A stretch of DNA of 64,000 nt from Saccharospirillum sp. Lineage in GTDB: Bacteria; Pseudomonadota; Gammaproteobacteria; Pseudomonadales; Natronospirillaceae. Of the stretch, positions 22,659 to 31,715 are shown piece by piece; the stretch's first letter is position 1; every line of letters begins with the position of its first letter. Under the pieces are notes generated by a model. The model searched no databases. It was not told the origin of the DNA and saw nothing but the letters and a program-made list of their open reading frames with translations. Position numbers and translations under genes: made by a program. The stretch is from positions 806,001 through 870,000 of the forward strand of contig JAGYIL010000001.1 in NCBI GenBank assembly GCA_018402545.1, read 5' to 3'.

Positions 22659-22766
22659 CGGTATTTCCATCGCCATAGTCAGATTGTGGGTCAGTTTACT
22701 GAGGCTGAACGAGCAATAACAGGGGCCAACCCGGGTTTCGCTGGACAGTCATAAACGCGCTGGGGG

Positions 22767-23321
22767 TTACAGGGGGGCTGAAACCGGGTTCGTGCAATAA
22801 CAGCCACGTGCCAATAGCGGAATCTGAAGGGTTGCGTCATTTGGTCTCTGCAATATGGCTTCCAGAAAACTGTTCTCTGAGGTACAGGTGACACCACTGT
22901 TGACTGGCCCGGCATAGACTAGAGCCCCGCCGGGTTGTTGTATCAGTACAAAGGGTGTGGCCGGAATAAGCGCTTGCATCGACACGGGCAAGTCACTTAA
23001 TCGGGTGGCGTGGAAGGTGGTCGACCCCGCAAAAGCGCTTTGAATAGAAGCGAGATGGTCTGAGGAATAGCGATTGCACCGGCACCCCGGTTCGCGAACG
23101 ATGGTCACCTGGTTTTTTTGATCTTGCGGGACCGTCGGCAATTCGCGGGACAAGGCCTGCCCATAGTCGCGCATCAGGGGGAATTTCGACAGCATGCGCT
23201 GATCGGAGTCGAAGGTCACTACCAGCCTGGCCTGAAACCACCAAAACCCTGCTATGATGGCGACAAGCCAGAGTATGGCCAGTGCGGTAAACGCTATATC
23301 TTTTAATTGGCTAGACGTCAA
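22767..23321 (-). CDS. DUF6436-type membrane-anchored thioredoxin-like protein
   Basis: A 184-residue protein with one N-terminal membrane helix (about residues 8-28) and a periplasmic domain. [14 protein letters not shown] motif near residue 78 places a CxC pair where thioredoxin-fold proteins carry their redox cysteines. Two more cysteines lie in GVTCTS and GCYC near the C-terminus. It overlaps the chemoreceptor gene by 11 bp and is its downstream partner. The function is unknown; a thiol-redox role is inference. Confidence 0.65.
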   Translation of the reverse strand: MTSSQLKDIAFTALAILWLVAIIAGFWWFQARLVVTFDSDQRMLSKFPLMRDYGQALSRELPTVPQDQKNQVTIVREPGCRCNRYSSDHLASIQSAFAGSTTFHATRLSDLPVSMQALIPATPFVLIQQPGGALVYAGPVNSGVTCTSENSFLEAILQRPNDATLQIPLLARGCYCTNPVSAPL

Positions 23322-24834
23322 ATCGGTTCAATTCCAGATTCAACGCCTTGAACGTCTGACTGAGATTACCCAGGTCAGACTTCGAATCACCCATAGCACG
23401 GTGAACCTGGCGAGCCAGTTCAGCCAGGGTCGTAATATCCTGCTCCAATTGCCGGGTAGCCTCAGCCTGGTCTTCGGTGACCCGGCGAATGCGCTCGTTT
23501 TCGCCGACGATAATACTAATCTGTTCATGCAATTGATTGGCCCGTTGCTGCACGCCCTGAGTTTGTAGTGCATTGTCGTGAACCTGTTGTACAGCGGTTT
23601 CCATCGCTTCCACCGCTGCACCGGAGCGTTGTGTAAGACGTTGAAGAACATCGTTTATTTCAATGGTTGATGCCTGCGTTCGAGTGGCGAGTGACCGTAC
23701 CTCGTCAGCAACCACGGCAAAACCGCGACCCTGTTCACCGGCCCGGGCCGCTTCAATGGCGGCATTCAGAGCCAGCAAGTTGGTTTGCTCTGCAATGGTG
23801 TTGATTACAGCCAGCGTCTTACCCACTTCGGCACAATCGTCAGCCAGCTGGCCGATAACGGCGCTCGTGTCTTTTAGATGCCCGGTCAATGACTGCGATG
23901 AAACCAGTGTTTCCGCCACCTGCTCCTGAACCGCATCATTGACTGCTTTGCTGTCTGCTGTGGAGTGGGCCACGGTGTCAGTAGCGTCAGCAACATCGCG
24001 AGCATTCTGTGACCATTGGTGCAGCTGGCTCAGTGTTTCCTGAAAACGACGTTCCTGATCTTCCGTGTTGCTGACCAGTTGTCCGATCCGCTGCTCTATA
24101 GTGCTGGTTGCCGTGATTAGCACCTGGCTCTCACCGAGCGTTTTGGCTGTGACGGCGCGCATGCTTTCCAACATGCCATTAAAACTGTGCAATACCGGGC
24201 TTTGTGCATCGTTAGCCCGGCGAGTCAGATCAATACGTCCGGCTTCGGCGGTCATCCGGTGGCTAACGGCGGCCAGTTCCCTTGCTGTATCGAGCATGTT
24301 GCGAACGGGCCGGGTGAGGATGACCAGTATCAGGGTCTCAACAATGGCATAAGCGGCGTGCAACAACACGAATCCCAGTGGACTGAAGCCATTTGATTGC
24401 ATATAGGCCAGGTCGTAAACATAGACCGGGCTGCCATTGTATTGCAGGAAAGCAAAGCTGAAATGATGCACAGCGATGACCGCGAGTGCGGCCAGCAGCG
24501 CCCAGACGTCCAGAAACGCAAACACGACAGCCAGAAGCACAAAAAACCCGAAGTGCATTTCAATAAGTCCATGCATCTGGTGAACGTGCAGAGCCGTCAT
24601 GGCCATAAACGCGGCACCATAGACCATGCGTACCAGTCGGGTTCCGGGGCTCAGCCGGCTAAGAATCAGGGGGCCGCCGGCAATGAGCGTACCCAGCACC
24701 AGAGCCTCGAACCAGGTTTGATGCACCATAGCCAGACCCAGGGCCAAAGCCCAGAGTGCGATCAATACCAGAGACAGCATATTGGCGATTTTTTGCTCAA
24801 ACGTAAAAATCAGGTTATCCGCGTGCATGGGCAT
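23311..24834 (-). CDS. Methyl-accepting chemotaxis protein with six-helix membrane sensor
   Basis: A 507-residue chemoreceptor. Instead of a periplasmic ligand domain it has about six hydrophobic segments in residues 15-205, with clustered histidines ([16 protein letters not shown] near 83-98, [10 protein letters not shown] near 120). The cytoplasmic part has the signalling tip [20 protein letters not shown] near residue 355. There is no obvious HAMP signature. The membrane histidines could bind metal or haem, so the input may be redox, oxygen or energy state rather than a solute. It is co-transcribed with the overlapping DUF6436-type gene. Confidence 0.88.
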   Translation of the reverse strand: MPMHADNLIFTFEQKIANMLSLVLIALWALALGLAMVHQTWFEALVLGTLIAGGPLILSRLSPGTRLVRMVYGAAFMAMTALHVHQMHGLIEMHFGFFVLLAVVFAFLDVWALLAALAVIAVHHFSFAFLQYNGSPVYVYDLAYMQSNGFSPLGFVLLHAAYAIVETLILVILTRPVRNMLDTARELAAVSHRMTAEAGRIDLTRRANDAQSPVLHSFNGMLESMRAVTAKTLGESQVLITATSTIEQRIGQLVSNTEDQERRFQETLSQLHQWSQNARDVADATDTVAHSTADSKAVNDAVQEQVAETLVSSQSLTGHLKDTSAVIGQLADDCAEVGKTLAVINTIAEQTNLLALNAAIEAARAGEQGRGFAVVADEVRSLATRTQASTIEINDVLQRLTQRSGAAVEAMETAVQQVHDNALQTQGVQQRANQLHEQISIIVGENERIRRVTEDQAEATRQLEQDITTLAELARQVHRAMGDSKSDLGNLSQTFKALNLELNRFDV

Positions 24835-25029
24835 TTACTCAAAAGGTCGTTTTTAAGTCACAGTGCGCCGACCTGACGAAACTGTGGAAGACTTTGGTTT
24901 ATCGGCTGTTTTCTGCACTGACTTTAGGCACTGTTGTTCGTGCCCGTTCTCTGGCTTTCATTGATGCCACTAAAATATAGACACTCCCGCACATAGTAGT
25001 GCCTTGGTGGCAACTTAACCTGATTAATG

Positions 25030-25866
25030 TCAGTCTAAAGGCAATGTTTTAACGTCAAGTTGCTCGGCCACAAGGACTGAATGGAGTGCTGATAAAACGG
25101 AACGCTGAGAAGTTTGTACATGCCTGAATATGTCCTGATGTAGCTCGGCATCTTTGGCCTCATTGGTGGCGCATTCCAGACTGTATTGAGCAAAAAGTGT
25201 CAATTCACGAAGAATGCCAGCGAGGTGGTTCGGACATTCACAATTCAGATCCGGTTTGACGTTCATCAGTGCGGACAGTTCTTCCAGACTGAAACCTCCA
25301 GTCCCAGGAGCGAAGGTGTTCAGCCGATCGAGAAGCCAGCGGGTGGTCGGTTTTCCCTTGTGGCATTCGTAGCCGAGCCGTTCGAGGTGAGTCAATTGTC
25401 GGCGGTTAGCGTATTCATAAAAGAGAATCGACAGCGCTTCAGGACTTTCAGGCAGGTCGTCCAACTGATCATCGGTGAGTGTCGGGCATTCAACCACCCA
25501 TACATCGCAGCCGGGGGGGCGTTTTCCAAGCGTGCCGACTGGTACAAAGTCAGCTTGGGGTATTTCAGCTGCCAGAACGGTGTAATGACGTCCCGTCCAG
25601 CCGATGACCAGGCGGCGCTGGTCTCGTTCGGTATGCTGGCGCAGGCTGGCCATTGGCCATTCAGCCAGCGTGGCCAGACTGAAGCCTTGCTGACGTAATC
25701 GATCGATGCGCTGAATACGTTCAATGTCCTGGTCGCTGTAACGGCGCTGGCCACCACCGCTGTTAAAGCTGGGGCCAATATCGTAGCGCCGGTGCCACTG
25801 GCGCAGGGCGTGAGCACTCAAGCCGGTCAGGGTAGCGGCTTCTCCGATCCGTTTTCCGGTGTTCAT
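25030..25866 (-). CDS. MerR-family regulator linked to sigma factor and photolyase
   Basis: A 278-residue regulator. The MerR helix-turn-helix is at residues 1-70 (RIGEAATLTGLSAHALRQWH and GGGQRRYSDQDIERI). The middle (about 85-190) looks like a Rossmann-type receiver or degenerate B12-binding fold. The C-terminus has CECPNHLAGILRELTLFAQY near residue 208. I do not see a clear cobalamin-binding motif, so a CarH/LitR-like light sensor is suggested by context only. It is divergent from a sigma-70 gene, with a 225-bp intergenic region that likely holds its operator; a TGTACA at 25909-25914 is a candidate half-site. Confidence 0.78.
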   Translation of the reverse strand: MNTGKRIGEAATLTGLSAHALRQWHRRYDIGPSFNSGGGQRRYSDQDIERIQRIDRLRQQGFSLATLAEWPMASLRQHTERDQRRLVIGWTGRHYTVLAAEIPQADFVPVGTLGKRPPGCDVWVVECPTLTDDQLDDLPESPEALSILFYEYANRRQLTHLERLGYECHKGKPTTRWLLDRLNTFAPGTGGFSLEELSALMNVKPDLNCECPNHLAGILRELTLFAQYSLECATNEAKDAELHQDIFRHVQTSQRSVLSALHSVLVAEQLDVKTLPLD

Positions 25867-26091
25867 GGGGTCTCTCAGTCGCTGGTTCAGTTAATCGGCG
25901 CCGGGCGCTGTACAGGTCTTGTCTAATCTTTGCGGTACCTGAGCCCGATATCTCATCTAAAACTGATACATCCTACGAATGAATGGACGAACCGTATCTT
26001 TTCACGCGGGTTGAATGCTGAATAAAGCGCGCCACCCTGTTGGGAGTTGATCGGTTCAGATCCAGTCGAACGAATTGGTATAGGTGCAACG

Positions 26092-27147
26092 ATGAATGCT
26101 CACAATCCGGCCTGGTTTGCTGCGGCGGCCGACGCAGAGTACAACAGTTACGCCGAATGGAGCCGCCTGCATCCGCTGCTGACGGCGGAACAGGAGCGCG
26201 CCTGGCTGCAACAGCATCAGGATGCCTCGCTGGCACTGGTGCGACTGACACAGGACATCGGTAAAGCCTGGTGGCAGGAACGCTACCCGGGGCTGGACTG
26301 GACACCGCGCGACTGGATCAGGACGATTTGGGACAAACGTCCAAACCATGCCGACATGACCGCCCTGCGCGCCTGGTATCTGGAGCACCATAGTGGGCCG
26401 AGCATGTTGCCGCGCCTGTGGCGGCGTCTACTACAGGCCCGTGAAATGCTGCTTGGGTCGAACATCCGCCTGGTGTTCAGCGTGGCTCATCAACACGTCA
26501 ACCAGGGGCTGGAGCTGACCGACCTGGTGCAGGAGGGGCAGTTGGGTCTGATGCGGGCGCTGGAAAAGTTCGACGTCCGACAGGGCACTCGCTTCTCAAC
26601 CTACAGCCATTACTGGATACAGCAATTCATTCGGCTTGGGCTGAAAAACCAGGCGGCACTGATTCGCAAGCCCACCAACGTGGTGGATGACGTTAAGCGC
26701 TTTCAGCGGCAATTAGTGATGGTACAACAAACGGCGGGCAAGCCCGTGTCGGTAGCGACCATCAGCAAGGAGCTCAACATGGATGAAGCCCAGGTCCGGC
26801 ATTTTCTGGAGCTGGGGTTGAGTCCGCTGTCGCTGGATGCTCCTTTGTCTGATGACGGGGCCGACAGCTGGGCCAGTCATCTGGAAGCGACGGATCTGAC
26901 GACCTACGAGGCGACTGAGCAGGGCGAGGTGATTGACCGGATCAGACAGTCGCTGGGCATTCTCGGTCACCGCGAGAAAGTCATCGTGGCCCTGCGTTAT
27001 GGCATTCAGCAGGGTCGCGAATATGGCTACCGGGAAATAGCGGATCAGCTTGGCGTCAGTCGCGAGCGAGTTCGCCAGTTGGAGAAAGAGGCGCTGACGA
27101 AATTGCGGCTGCACTGGGACAAGCCCGATTCAATGGCGACGCAGTGA
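26092..27147 (+). CDS. RNA polymerase sigma-70 family factor with distinctive N-terminus
   Basis: A 351-residue sigma factor of the RpoD/RpoS/RpoH superfamily. Region 2 spans about residues 122-190 (NIRLVFSVAHQHVNQGLELT, DLVQEGQLGLMRALEKFD, THYW-like SHYWIQQFIR). Region 3 follows, and region 4 is C-terminal (YREIADQLGVSRERVRQLEK). The first ~115 residues are unlike region 1 of RpoD or RpoS and are rich in tryptophan. ATG 26092 follows AGGTG; an in-frame TTG at 26047 is rejected. It is divergent from a MerR gene and convergent with a photolyase gene, so a light or UV regulon is plausible. It is neither RpoH (encoded at 12904) nor clearly RpoS. Confidence 0.85.
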   Translation: MNAHNPAWFAAAADAEYNSYAEWSRLHPLLTAEQERAWLQQHQDASLALVRLTQDIGKAWWQERYPGLDWTPRDWIRTIWDKRPNHADMTALRAWYLEHHSGPSMLPRLWRRLLQAREMLLGSNIRLVFSVAHQHVNQGLELTDLVQEGQLGLMRALEKFDVRQGTRFSTYSHYWIQQFIRLGLKNQAALIRKPTNVVDDVKRFQRQLVMVQQTAGKPVSVATISKELNMDEAQVRHFLELGLSPLSLDAPLSDDGADSWASHLEATDLTTYEATEQGEVIDRIRQSLGILGHREKVIVALRYGIQQGREYGYREIADQLGVSRERVRQLEKEALTKLRLHWDKPDSMATQ

Positions 27148-27162
27148 ATCAGGCGATCGGAA

Positions 27163-28686
27163 TTACAGCGACGTAAGGCGAGCAATTAATTGTTCGCCCT
27201 GTTGCCACAGGGCATCGCGTTCCGCCTCGCTCTTTTTATCCAGATTCCTGTACATCAGGCCCATGCGGCCATTGCTGCGAAACCGGTCCTGATGGCGCAT
27301 CAAAAAGTGCCAGTACAAGCCGTTAAACGGGCAGGCTCGGGGCCCGGTTGTGTCCTTTACCTTGTACCAGCAGGTTTTGCAGTAGTCGGATTGCCGGTTG
27401 ATGTACTGGCCAGAGGCAGCGTAAGGCTTGCTGGTCATGCGGCCGCCATCGGCGTGCAGAGCCATGCCCAGAGTGTTAGGCCGTTCGACCCACTGATAGG
27501 CATCCACATACACGCTCAGATACCACTCGCTGACCGCCTCCGGGGCGAGCCCTGCGATCAGTGCGAAATTCCCGGTGACCATCAAGCGCTGGATATGGTG
27601 TGCATAGCCATAAGCCCGGGTTTGTGAAACGGCCTGGTGCACGCAGTTCATGCGGGTGTCGGCTGTCCAGAAGTAGTGGGGCAGGGTCTGGTGATGGTCG
27701 AGACTGTTCTGCGGTTCGTACAGGCGCAGGCACCAGTAGAGCCCACGCACGAATTCGCGCCAACCGATGATTTGGCGAATAAAACCCTCGGCGGCGTTCA
27801 GTGGAATGTGTTCGCGATAATAGGCGTCGGCCACCGCCTCACAGACCTCCAGCGGGCTCAACAGTCCCTGATTCAGGGCCGATGACAGACGGCTGTGAAA
27901 CAGCCAGGGCTGATCGTTGGCCATGGCATCCTGAAAGTCGCCAAAGTGTGCCAGATGACGGACCGCATGAGTAAGCGCAGATTCCGCCTGGGACCGAGTC
28001 ACCGGCCAGAGGCCAGGCTGAACCTCACCCCAGCCATCAGAGAACCGATCGTCAATCATGGCTGCGACGCTCTGGTCGATACTGTCTGGCTCGAACAACA
28101 GAGGCGCTGGAGGAGCGGGGTCGCCCCGCCAGGCACGGCGGTTGTCGGCGTCAAAATTCCACTGGTCGCCTTCCGGCTGGTTGTCTTCAGTCATCAGCAG
28201 GCCGGTGCGCTGGCGCATCCAGCGATAGAAATACTCCATGCGCAAGGCATTGCGACCGTCTGCCCAGGCGGCAAAGTCGGTTAGGGAGATCAAATAACGG
28301 GTGTCTTCTAGCACTTCGACCGGGCAGCCAAAATGCGCCTCCCAGCTGGCAACGTCAGTGAGTAGCCGGTGCTCCCCGGGTTCGGTCACAACGATGCGAT
28401 CAATGCGGTGTTCGGTGATCACGGCTTCGACAGCCTCTCGCAGGCTGCCATGAGCTGTGGCGCCATCCAGTGGGAAGTACTGTACGCGCCAGCCTGCTGA
28501 TGCCAGTGTTTCGGCAAAATGCCGCATGGCACTGAAGCAGTTGAAGAGTTTTTGCCGGTGGTGAGGCACATACCGGGCTTCGGCCCAGACCTCGGCCATG
28601 ACGATGAGATCGCGGTCGCGGTTCAGGCGGCGAAGGGTCGGCAGCGTCCGGGAAAGCTGGTCACCAAGAATAAGACCGAGTTGCAT
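27163..28686 (-). CDS. Iron-sulfur cryptochrome/photolyase (FeS-BCP, PhrB-like)
   Basis: A 507-residue flavoprotein of the deoxyribodipyrimidine photolyase-related group, which repairs (6-4) photoproducts in characterised members such as Agrobacterium PhrB. Four cysteines at about 348, 436, 439 and 452 match the spacing of the PhrB [4Fe-4S] ligands. The FAD-binding C-terminal domain includes VDAYQWVERPNTLGMALHAD. ATG 28686 follows AGAGG; upstream in-frame codons to 28824 lie in a region that overlaps the neighbouring gene and are rejected. It follows a GshB-like and a GNAT gene on the same strand. Confidence 0.9.
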   Translation of the reverse strand: MQLGLILGDQLSRTLPTLRRLNRDRDLIVMAEVWAEARYVPHHRQKLFNCFSAMRHFAETLASAGWRVQYFPLDGATAHGSLREAVEAVITEHRIDRIVVTEPGEHRLLTDVASWEAHFGCPVEVLEDTRYLISLTDFAAWADGRNALRMEYFYRWMRQRTGLLMTEDNQPEGDQWNFDADNRRAWRGDPAPPAPLLFEPDSIDQSVAAMIDDRFSDGWGEVQPGLWPVTRSQAESALTHAVRHLAHFGDFQDAMANDQPWLFHSRLSSALNQGLLSPLEVCEAVADAYYREHIPLNAAEGFIRQIIGWREFVRGLYWCLRLYEPQNSLDHHQTLPHYFWTADTRMNCVHQAVSQTRAYGYAHHIQRLMVTGNFALIAGLAPEAVSEWYLSVYVDAYQWVERPNTLGMALHADGGRMTSKPYAASGQYINRQSDYCKTCWYKVKDTTGPRACPFNGLYWHFLMRHQDRFRSNGRMGLMYRNLDKKSEAERDALWQQGEQLIARLTSL

Positions 28687-28756
28687 GCAAGCCTCTGCGG
28701 GGAAACGGTTAGCGTTGCAAAGGTACGGAACGAACCGGGGTCTGGATGGTTGGCGA

Positions 28757-29245
28757 TCAGAGCGTGTGCTGCCAGCGCTGCAGCCATTGCTGGCTGCCGC
28801 TGAGAAAATCACCGGTGTGCACAAATCCGGTCTGGGCCAGAACCGCTTGCGAGGCCAGATTACCGGTGGCCGTCACGGCAAGCACCCGGGTTAGGCCCTG
28901 GTGTTGTGCGACCGCGCACAACCAGCGCACCAATTCAGAGGCGTAGCCCTGGCGGCGCCAGTCGGGGTGTGTGCGGTAGCCCAGCTCGACCGTTCCGTTG
29001 ATGGGCGGGCCCTTGAAACCACCGGCGGCAACGGCACTGTCATCCCGGTAAACACATGCCGGGCGGTACCAGAGTGCCACCGAAGGGTTGGTCTGCATCA
29101 GGTTTTGCAATTCCAGCAGCAGTGCGGGGTGGCCGAACAGGGAGCGGCACTGCTCTGGCCGGGCCTGCAGTGCCACGATATCCGCATCGGAAAGCCAGTC
29201 GATACGCAGTGGTGTACTGGAGACTGGCTGTTTTTTAGGGGTCAT
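28757..29245 (-). CDS. GNAT family N-acetyltransferase
   Basis: A 162-residue acetyltransferase. The acetyl-CoA motif A is GYRTHPDWRRQGYASELVRW near residues 90-109 (R-R-Q-G-Y-A). The closing motif NLASQAVLAQTGF near 130 matches RimJ/RimL-like enzymes. ATG 29245 overlaps the upstream gene's stop as ATGA, so the two are translationally coupled. The substrate is unknown. Confidence 0.85.
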   Translation of the reverse strand: MTPKKQPVSSTPLRIDWLSDADIVALQARPEQCRSLFGHPALLLELQNLMQTNPSVALWYRPACVYRDDSAVAAGGFKGPPINGTVELGYRTHPDWRRQGYASELVRWLCAVAQHQGLTRVLAVTATGNLASQAVLAQTGFVHTGDFLSGSQQWLQRWQHTL

Positions 29246-30294
29246 TCGTTGTCCAGCAGATCCCGCGAGCGCAGGTCGGACAGGCGCTTCATCAGGTGCT
29301 CAAGTTCAGCGTGCTTTTCACGTCGCTCGCTGACCCGGTCTTCCAGGAAGTCGATGACCTGCTTTTGCAATTTCACCTTGCTTAGTCGGTTGATGTTGGT
29401 GATGCCACCCGGGTTGCAAACGTTGACTTCGAGCAGGCGTTCGCCAATCAGGTCGAGGCCGACAAAGTCGAGGCCATCAGCGACCAGTTTGGGTCCGATT
29501 TTGCGGCAAACGCGTTTCTGTTCTTCAGTCAGCTTCCAGATATGGGCACTGCCACCGGCCTGGATATTGGCACGAACATCGCCGTCTGCCGGTTTGCGAT
29601 GGTAAGCGCCGATGGCTTTACCATTGAGCATGAGCACTCGCACATCACCGTGCTCGGCTCCGTCGATATAAGCTTGCAGAATGACATAGTTGTTGCGTTC
29701 ACGATCAATGTAAAAATCGAGCAGGCTCTTGATGCTCGATTGCGCCGCTTTTTCGAGCACGATGACGCCGTGGCCACCGCTGCCATCCAGGGGCTTCAGA
29801 ATCCACTTGGCGCGGTCGCTCTCGCGGATCACGCGCAGCAGGTAATCCTTGTTCTTGGAGACATGGGTCTCCGGCAGAAAGTGATTTTCCGGGTCATGAA
29901 AGGTGGTGGTGTAGAGCTTGTTACTGGCCTTGCGCACGCCGTCGACATCGTTAATGACCAGTGTCTCGTTCTTGACGGCATCGAGAAAGCTCAGAATGGT
30001 CGGGTCGATGGGTGGATCCTTGCGGATCATGATGCAATCGAAAGCATGCAACGGCAGCATTTTCTCGTCGAAACGAATCTTCTTGTACAGCGTGGAGACG
30101 CTTTCCGGCACCTTGTCGATCGGTTGAATCACCCGCGAAAAGCCGTTCACCACGTTGTTGCGCACGGTCAGGTTCTGCGGGTAGAGCAGTGCTACCTTGT
30201 GGCCGCGCGTCAGGCATTCCTGGATCATCACCAGGGTAGAGCTTTTGCCGGGTTCGATGTCTTCCCAGGCGTTGATCAGAAAAGCAATGTACAT
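29242..30294 (-). CDS. Glutathione synthetase-like ATP-grasp ligase (GshB family)
   Basis: A 350-residue ATP-grasp enzyme resembling GshB, which joins glycine to gamma-glutamylcysteine. Matching blocks are MIRKDPPIDP near residue 89, WILKPLDGSGGHGVIVLEK near 165, and the metal/ATP end GLDFVGLDLIGERLLEVNVC near 275. The protein is longer than E. coli GshB (316), with a charged coiled tail of about 30 residues. It sits outside the usual gshB neighbourhood and is coupled to a GNAT gene, so it may be a paralogue acting on another peptide. Confidence 0.75.
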   Translation of the reverse strand: MYIAFLINAWEDIEPGKSSTLVMIQECLTRGHKVALLYPQNLTVRNNVVNGFSRVIQPIDKVPESVSTLYKKIRFDEKMLPLHAFDCIMIRKDPPIDPTILSFLDAVKNETLVINDVDGVRKASNKLYTTTFHDPENHFLPETHVSKNKDYLLRVIRESDRAKWILKPLDGSGGHGVIVLEKAAQSSIKSLLDFYIDRERNNYVILQAYIDGAEHGDVRVLMLNGKAIGAYHRKPADGDVRANIQAGGSAHIWKLTEEQKRVCRKIGPKLVADGLDFVGLDLIGERLLEVNVCNPGGITNINRLSKVKLQKQVIDFLEDRVSERREKHAELEHLMKRLSDLRSRDLLDNE

Positions 30295-30432
30295 GGCTTA
30301 CCCTTTGCGAATAGTCGAAGTTGGCGATTATCGGATACGATGCTGCCATCAGCCTAACCCCTCGATGGTCAGGCGGCAACCGGGCCGCGGAGTTTACGGT
30401 TTAACCCCGGGGCGCTGCAAAGGCTTTATGCA

Positions 30433-31068
30433 TCAAGCGTCCTGGCGAGCCGGTACCGGGTCGTCTTTCAGGCTGTGGTAGCCCCCCACCACCCGGGTTG
30501 CCGTGGTGATGGCGCATAGCCCGAAAAATGCCCAGGCAAGCCCGGCAAAGTGCCCCGGAAACAGGCACATGGCGACCAGAAACGCGATGGTTTCGGTGCC
30601 CTCGGCCAGCCCCTCGAGGTAGTAGAAGCCCTTGCTGGGGTAGGTCATGCTGCTTAGCTTGCGCCGTTCGGCCAGAATGGCATAGGCGAGAAAACTGCTG
30701 GCGGTGCCCATAAAACCCCAGAGCAGAAACGCTGCCGCCAGCGCATTGTCGGCCGGGTTAGCCAGTGCAAAGCCGGCTACCACGGCCGCGTAGAAGATAA
30801 AATCGAGCACTATGTCGAGCAGTGCTCCGCCGTCCGTGGCGCCCTGCAGCCGGGCGAGTTCACCATCGAGCCCGTCGGCGAGCCGATTCAGTAGAACTGC
30901 GATCAGCGCCAGGTTGAAAAGCTGAAACGCCAGCAGAGGCACCACCAGCATGCCCAGTGCAAAACCGGCCAGCGTGACCTGGTTGGCGCGAATGCCCTGG
31001 CGGTCGCAGCGCCGTGCCAGCCGGTTCAGCGGGGGTTTAATCAGAGTCAGGGTCCAGCGGTCAAGCAT
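30433..31068 (-). CDS. CDP-alcohol phosphatidyltransferase (YnjF-like)
   Basis: A 211-residue polytopic enzyme. The CDP-alcohol motif is visible as DGLDGELARLQGATDGGALL-DIVLD near residues 65-90, keeping the D-G-x2-A-R-x8-G-x3-D-x3-D pattern with LA-R. E. coli ynjF encodes a protein of this family next to ynjBCD, and the same arrangement holds here. ATG 31068 overlaps the end of ynjD by 8 bp. The lipid product is unknown. Confidence 0.8.
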   Translation of the reverse strand: MLDRWTLTLIKPPLNRLARRCDRQGIRANQVTLAGFALGMLVVPLLAFQLFNLALIAVLLNRLADGLDGELARLQGATDGGALLDIVLDFIFYAAVVAGFALANPADNALAAAFLLWGFMGTASSFLAYAILAERRKLSSMTYPSKGFYYLEGLAEGTETIAFLVAMCLFPGHFAGLAWAFFGLCAITTATRVVGGYHSLKDDPVPARQDA

Positions 31069-31699
31069 GTGACGTCTCCAGAGTTATCAGTAGGCCCTGT
31101 TCGGGCCGGTCGGCCGGATCGTGCGTGACCATCAGTGCCGGTATGCCCAGTTCGACGATGCGGGTGAACACCCAGTCCCGGAACTGACCGCGCAGGTGTT
31201 GATCCAGCTTGGAAAAGGGTTCGTCCAGCAAAATAAGGCGTGGTTCGGCCAGCAGGGTGCGTAACAGACTGATACGTGCGCGCTGCCCGCCGGACAGGGT
31301 GGCGACGTCGCGCCGTTCAAAGTCAGCCAGCCCGGCACTGGCCAGAGCCGACGCAATGCGGTCGCGCTTTTGCTCACGATTCAGGCCTCCGGGCAGTGCA
31401 AACACCAGATTCTGATAGACATTCAGGTGCGGGAACAGCAGGTCGTCCTGAAACAGAATGCCGACCTGGCGGTGTTCAATTGGCACGCTGAGCAGGCTTT
31501 GGCCATTGAGCAGGATGTCGCCACTGAGTTCAAATACCGGTGGCAGGGTGCCGGAGATGGCGGCGAGCAGGGTTGATTTCCCCGAGCCGCTGGGCCCCAT
31601 GATCGTGCCGATTTCCCCAGGCTCCAGATGCACCGTCACTGGTTGGAATAGAGGGCGGTGGTGGAGCGCGAGGCTCAGCTGTTTGATGTCAAATGCCAT
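31061..31699 (-). CDS. ynjD: ABC transporter ATP-binding protein YnjD
   Basis: A 212-residue import ATPase. Walker A is GPSGSGKSTLL near residue 35, the signature LSGGQRARISLLR near 131, and Walker B LILLDEPFSKLD near 151. ATG 31699 gives the family start MAFDIKQLSL; the longer frame from 31786 runs into ynjC and is rejected. It is the third gene of a ynjB-ynjC-ynjD-ynjF-like run. Confidence 0.85.
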   Translation of the reverse strand: MAFDIKQLSLALHHRPLFQPVTVHLEPGEIGTIMGPSGSGKSTLLAAISGTLPPVFELSGDILLNGQSLLSVPIEHRQVGILFQDDLLFPHLNVYQNLVFALPGGLNREQKRDRIASALASAGLADFERRDVATLSGGQRARISLLRTLLAEPRLILLDEPFSKLDQHLRGQFRDWVFTRIVELGIPALMVTHDPADRPEQGLLITLETSHA

Positions 31700-31715
31700 G
31701 CGTTGTCCGTTTGTG

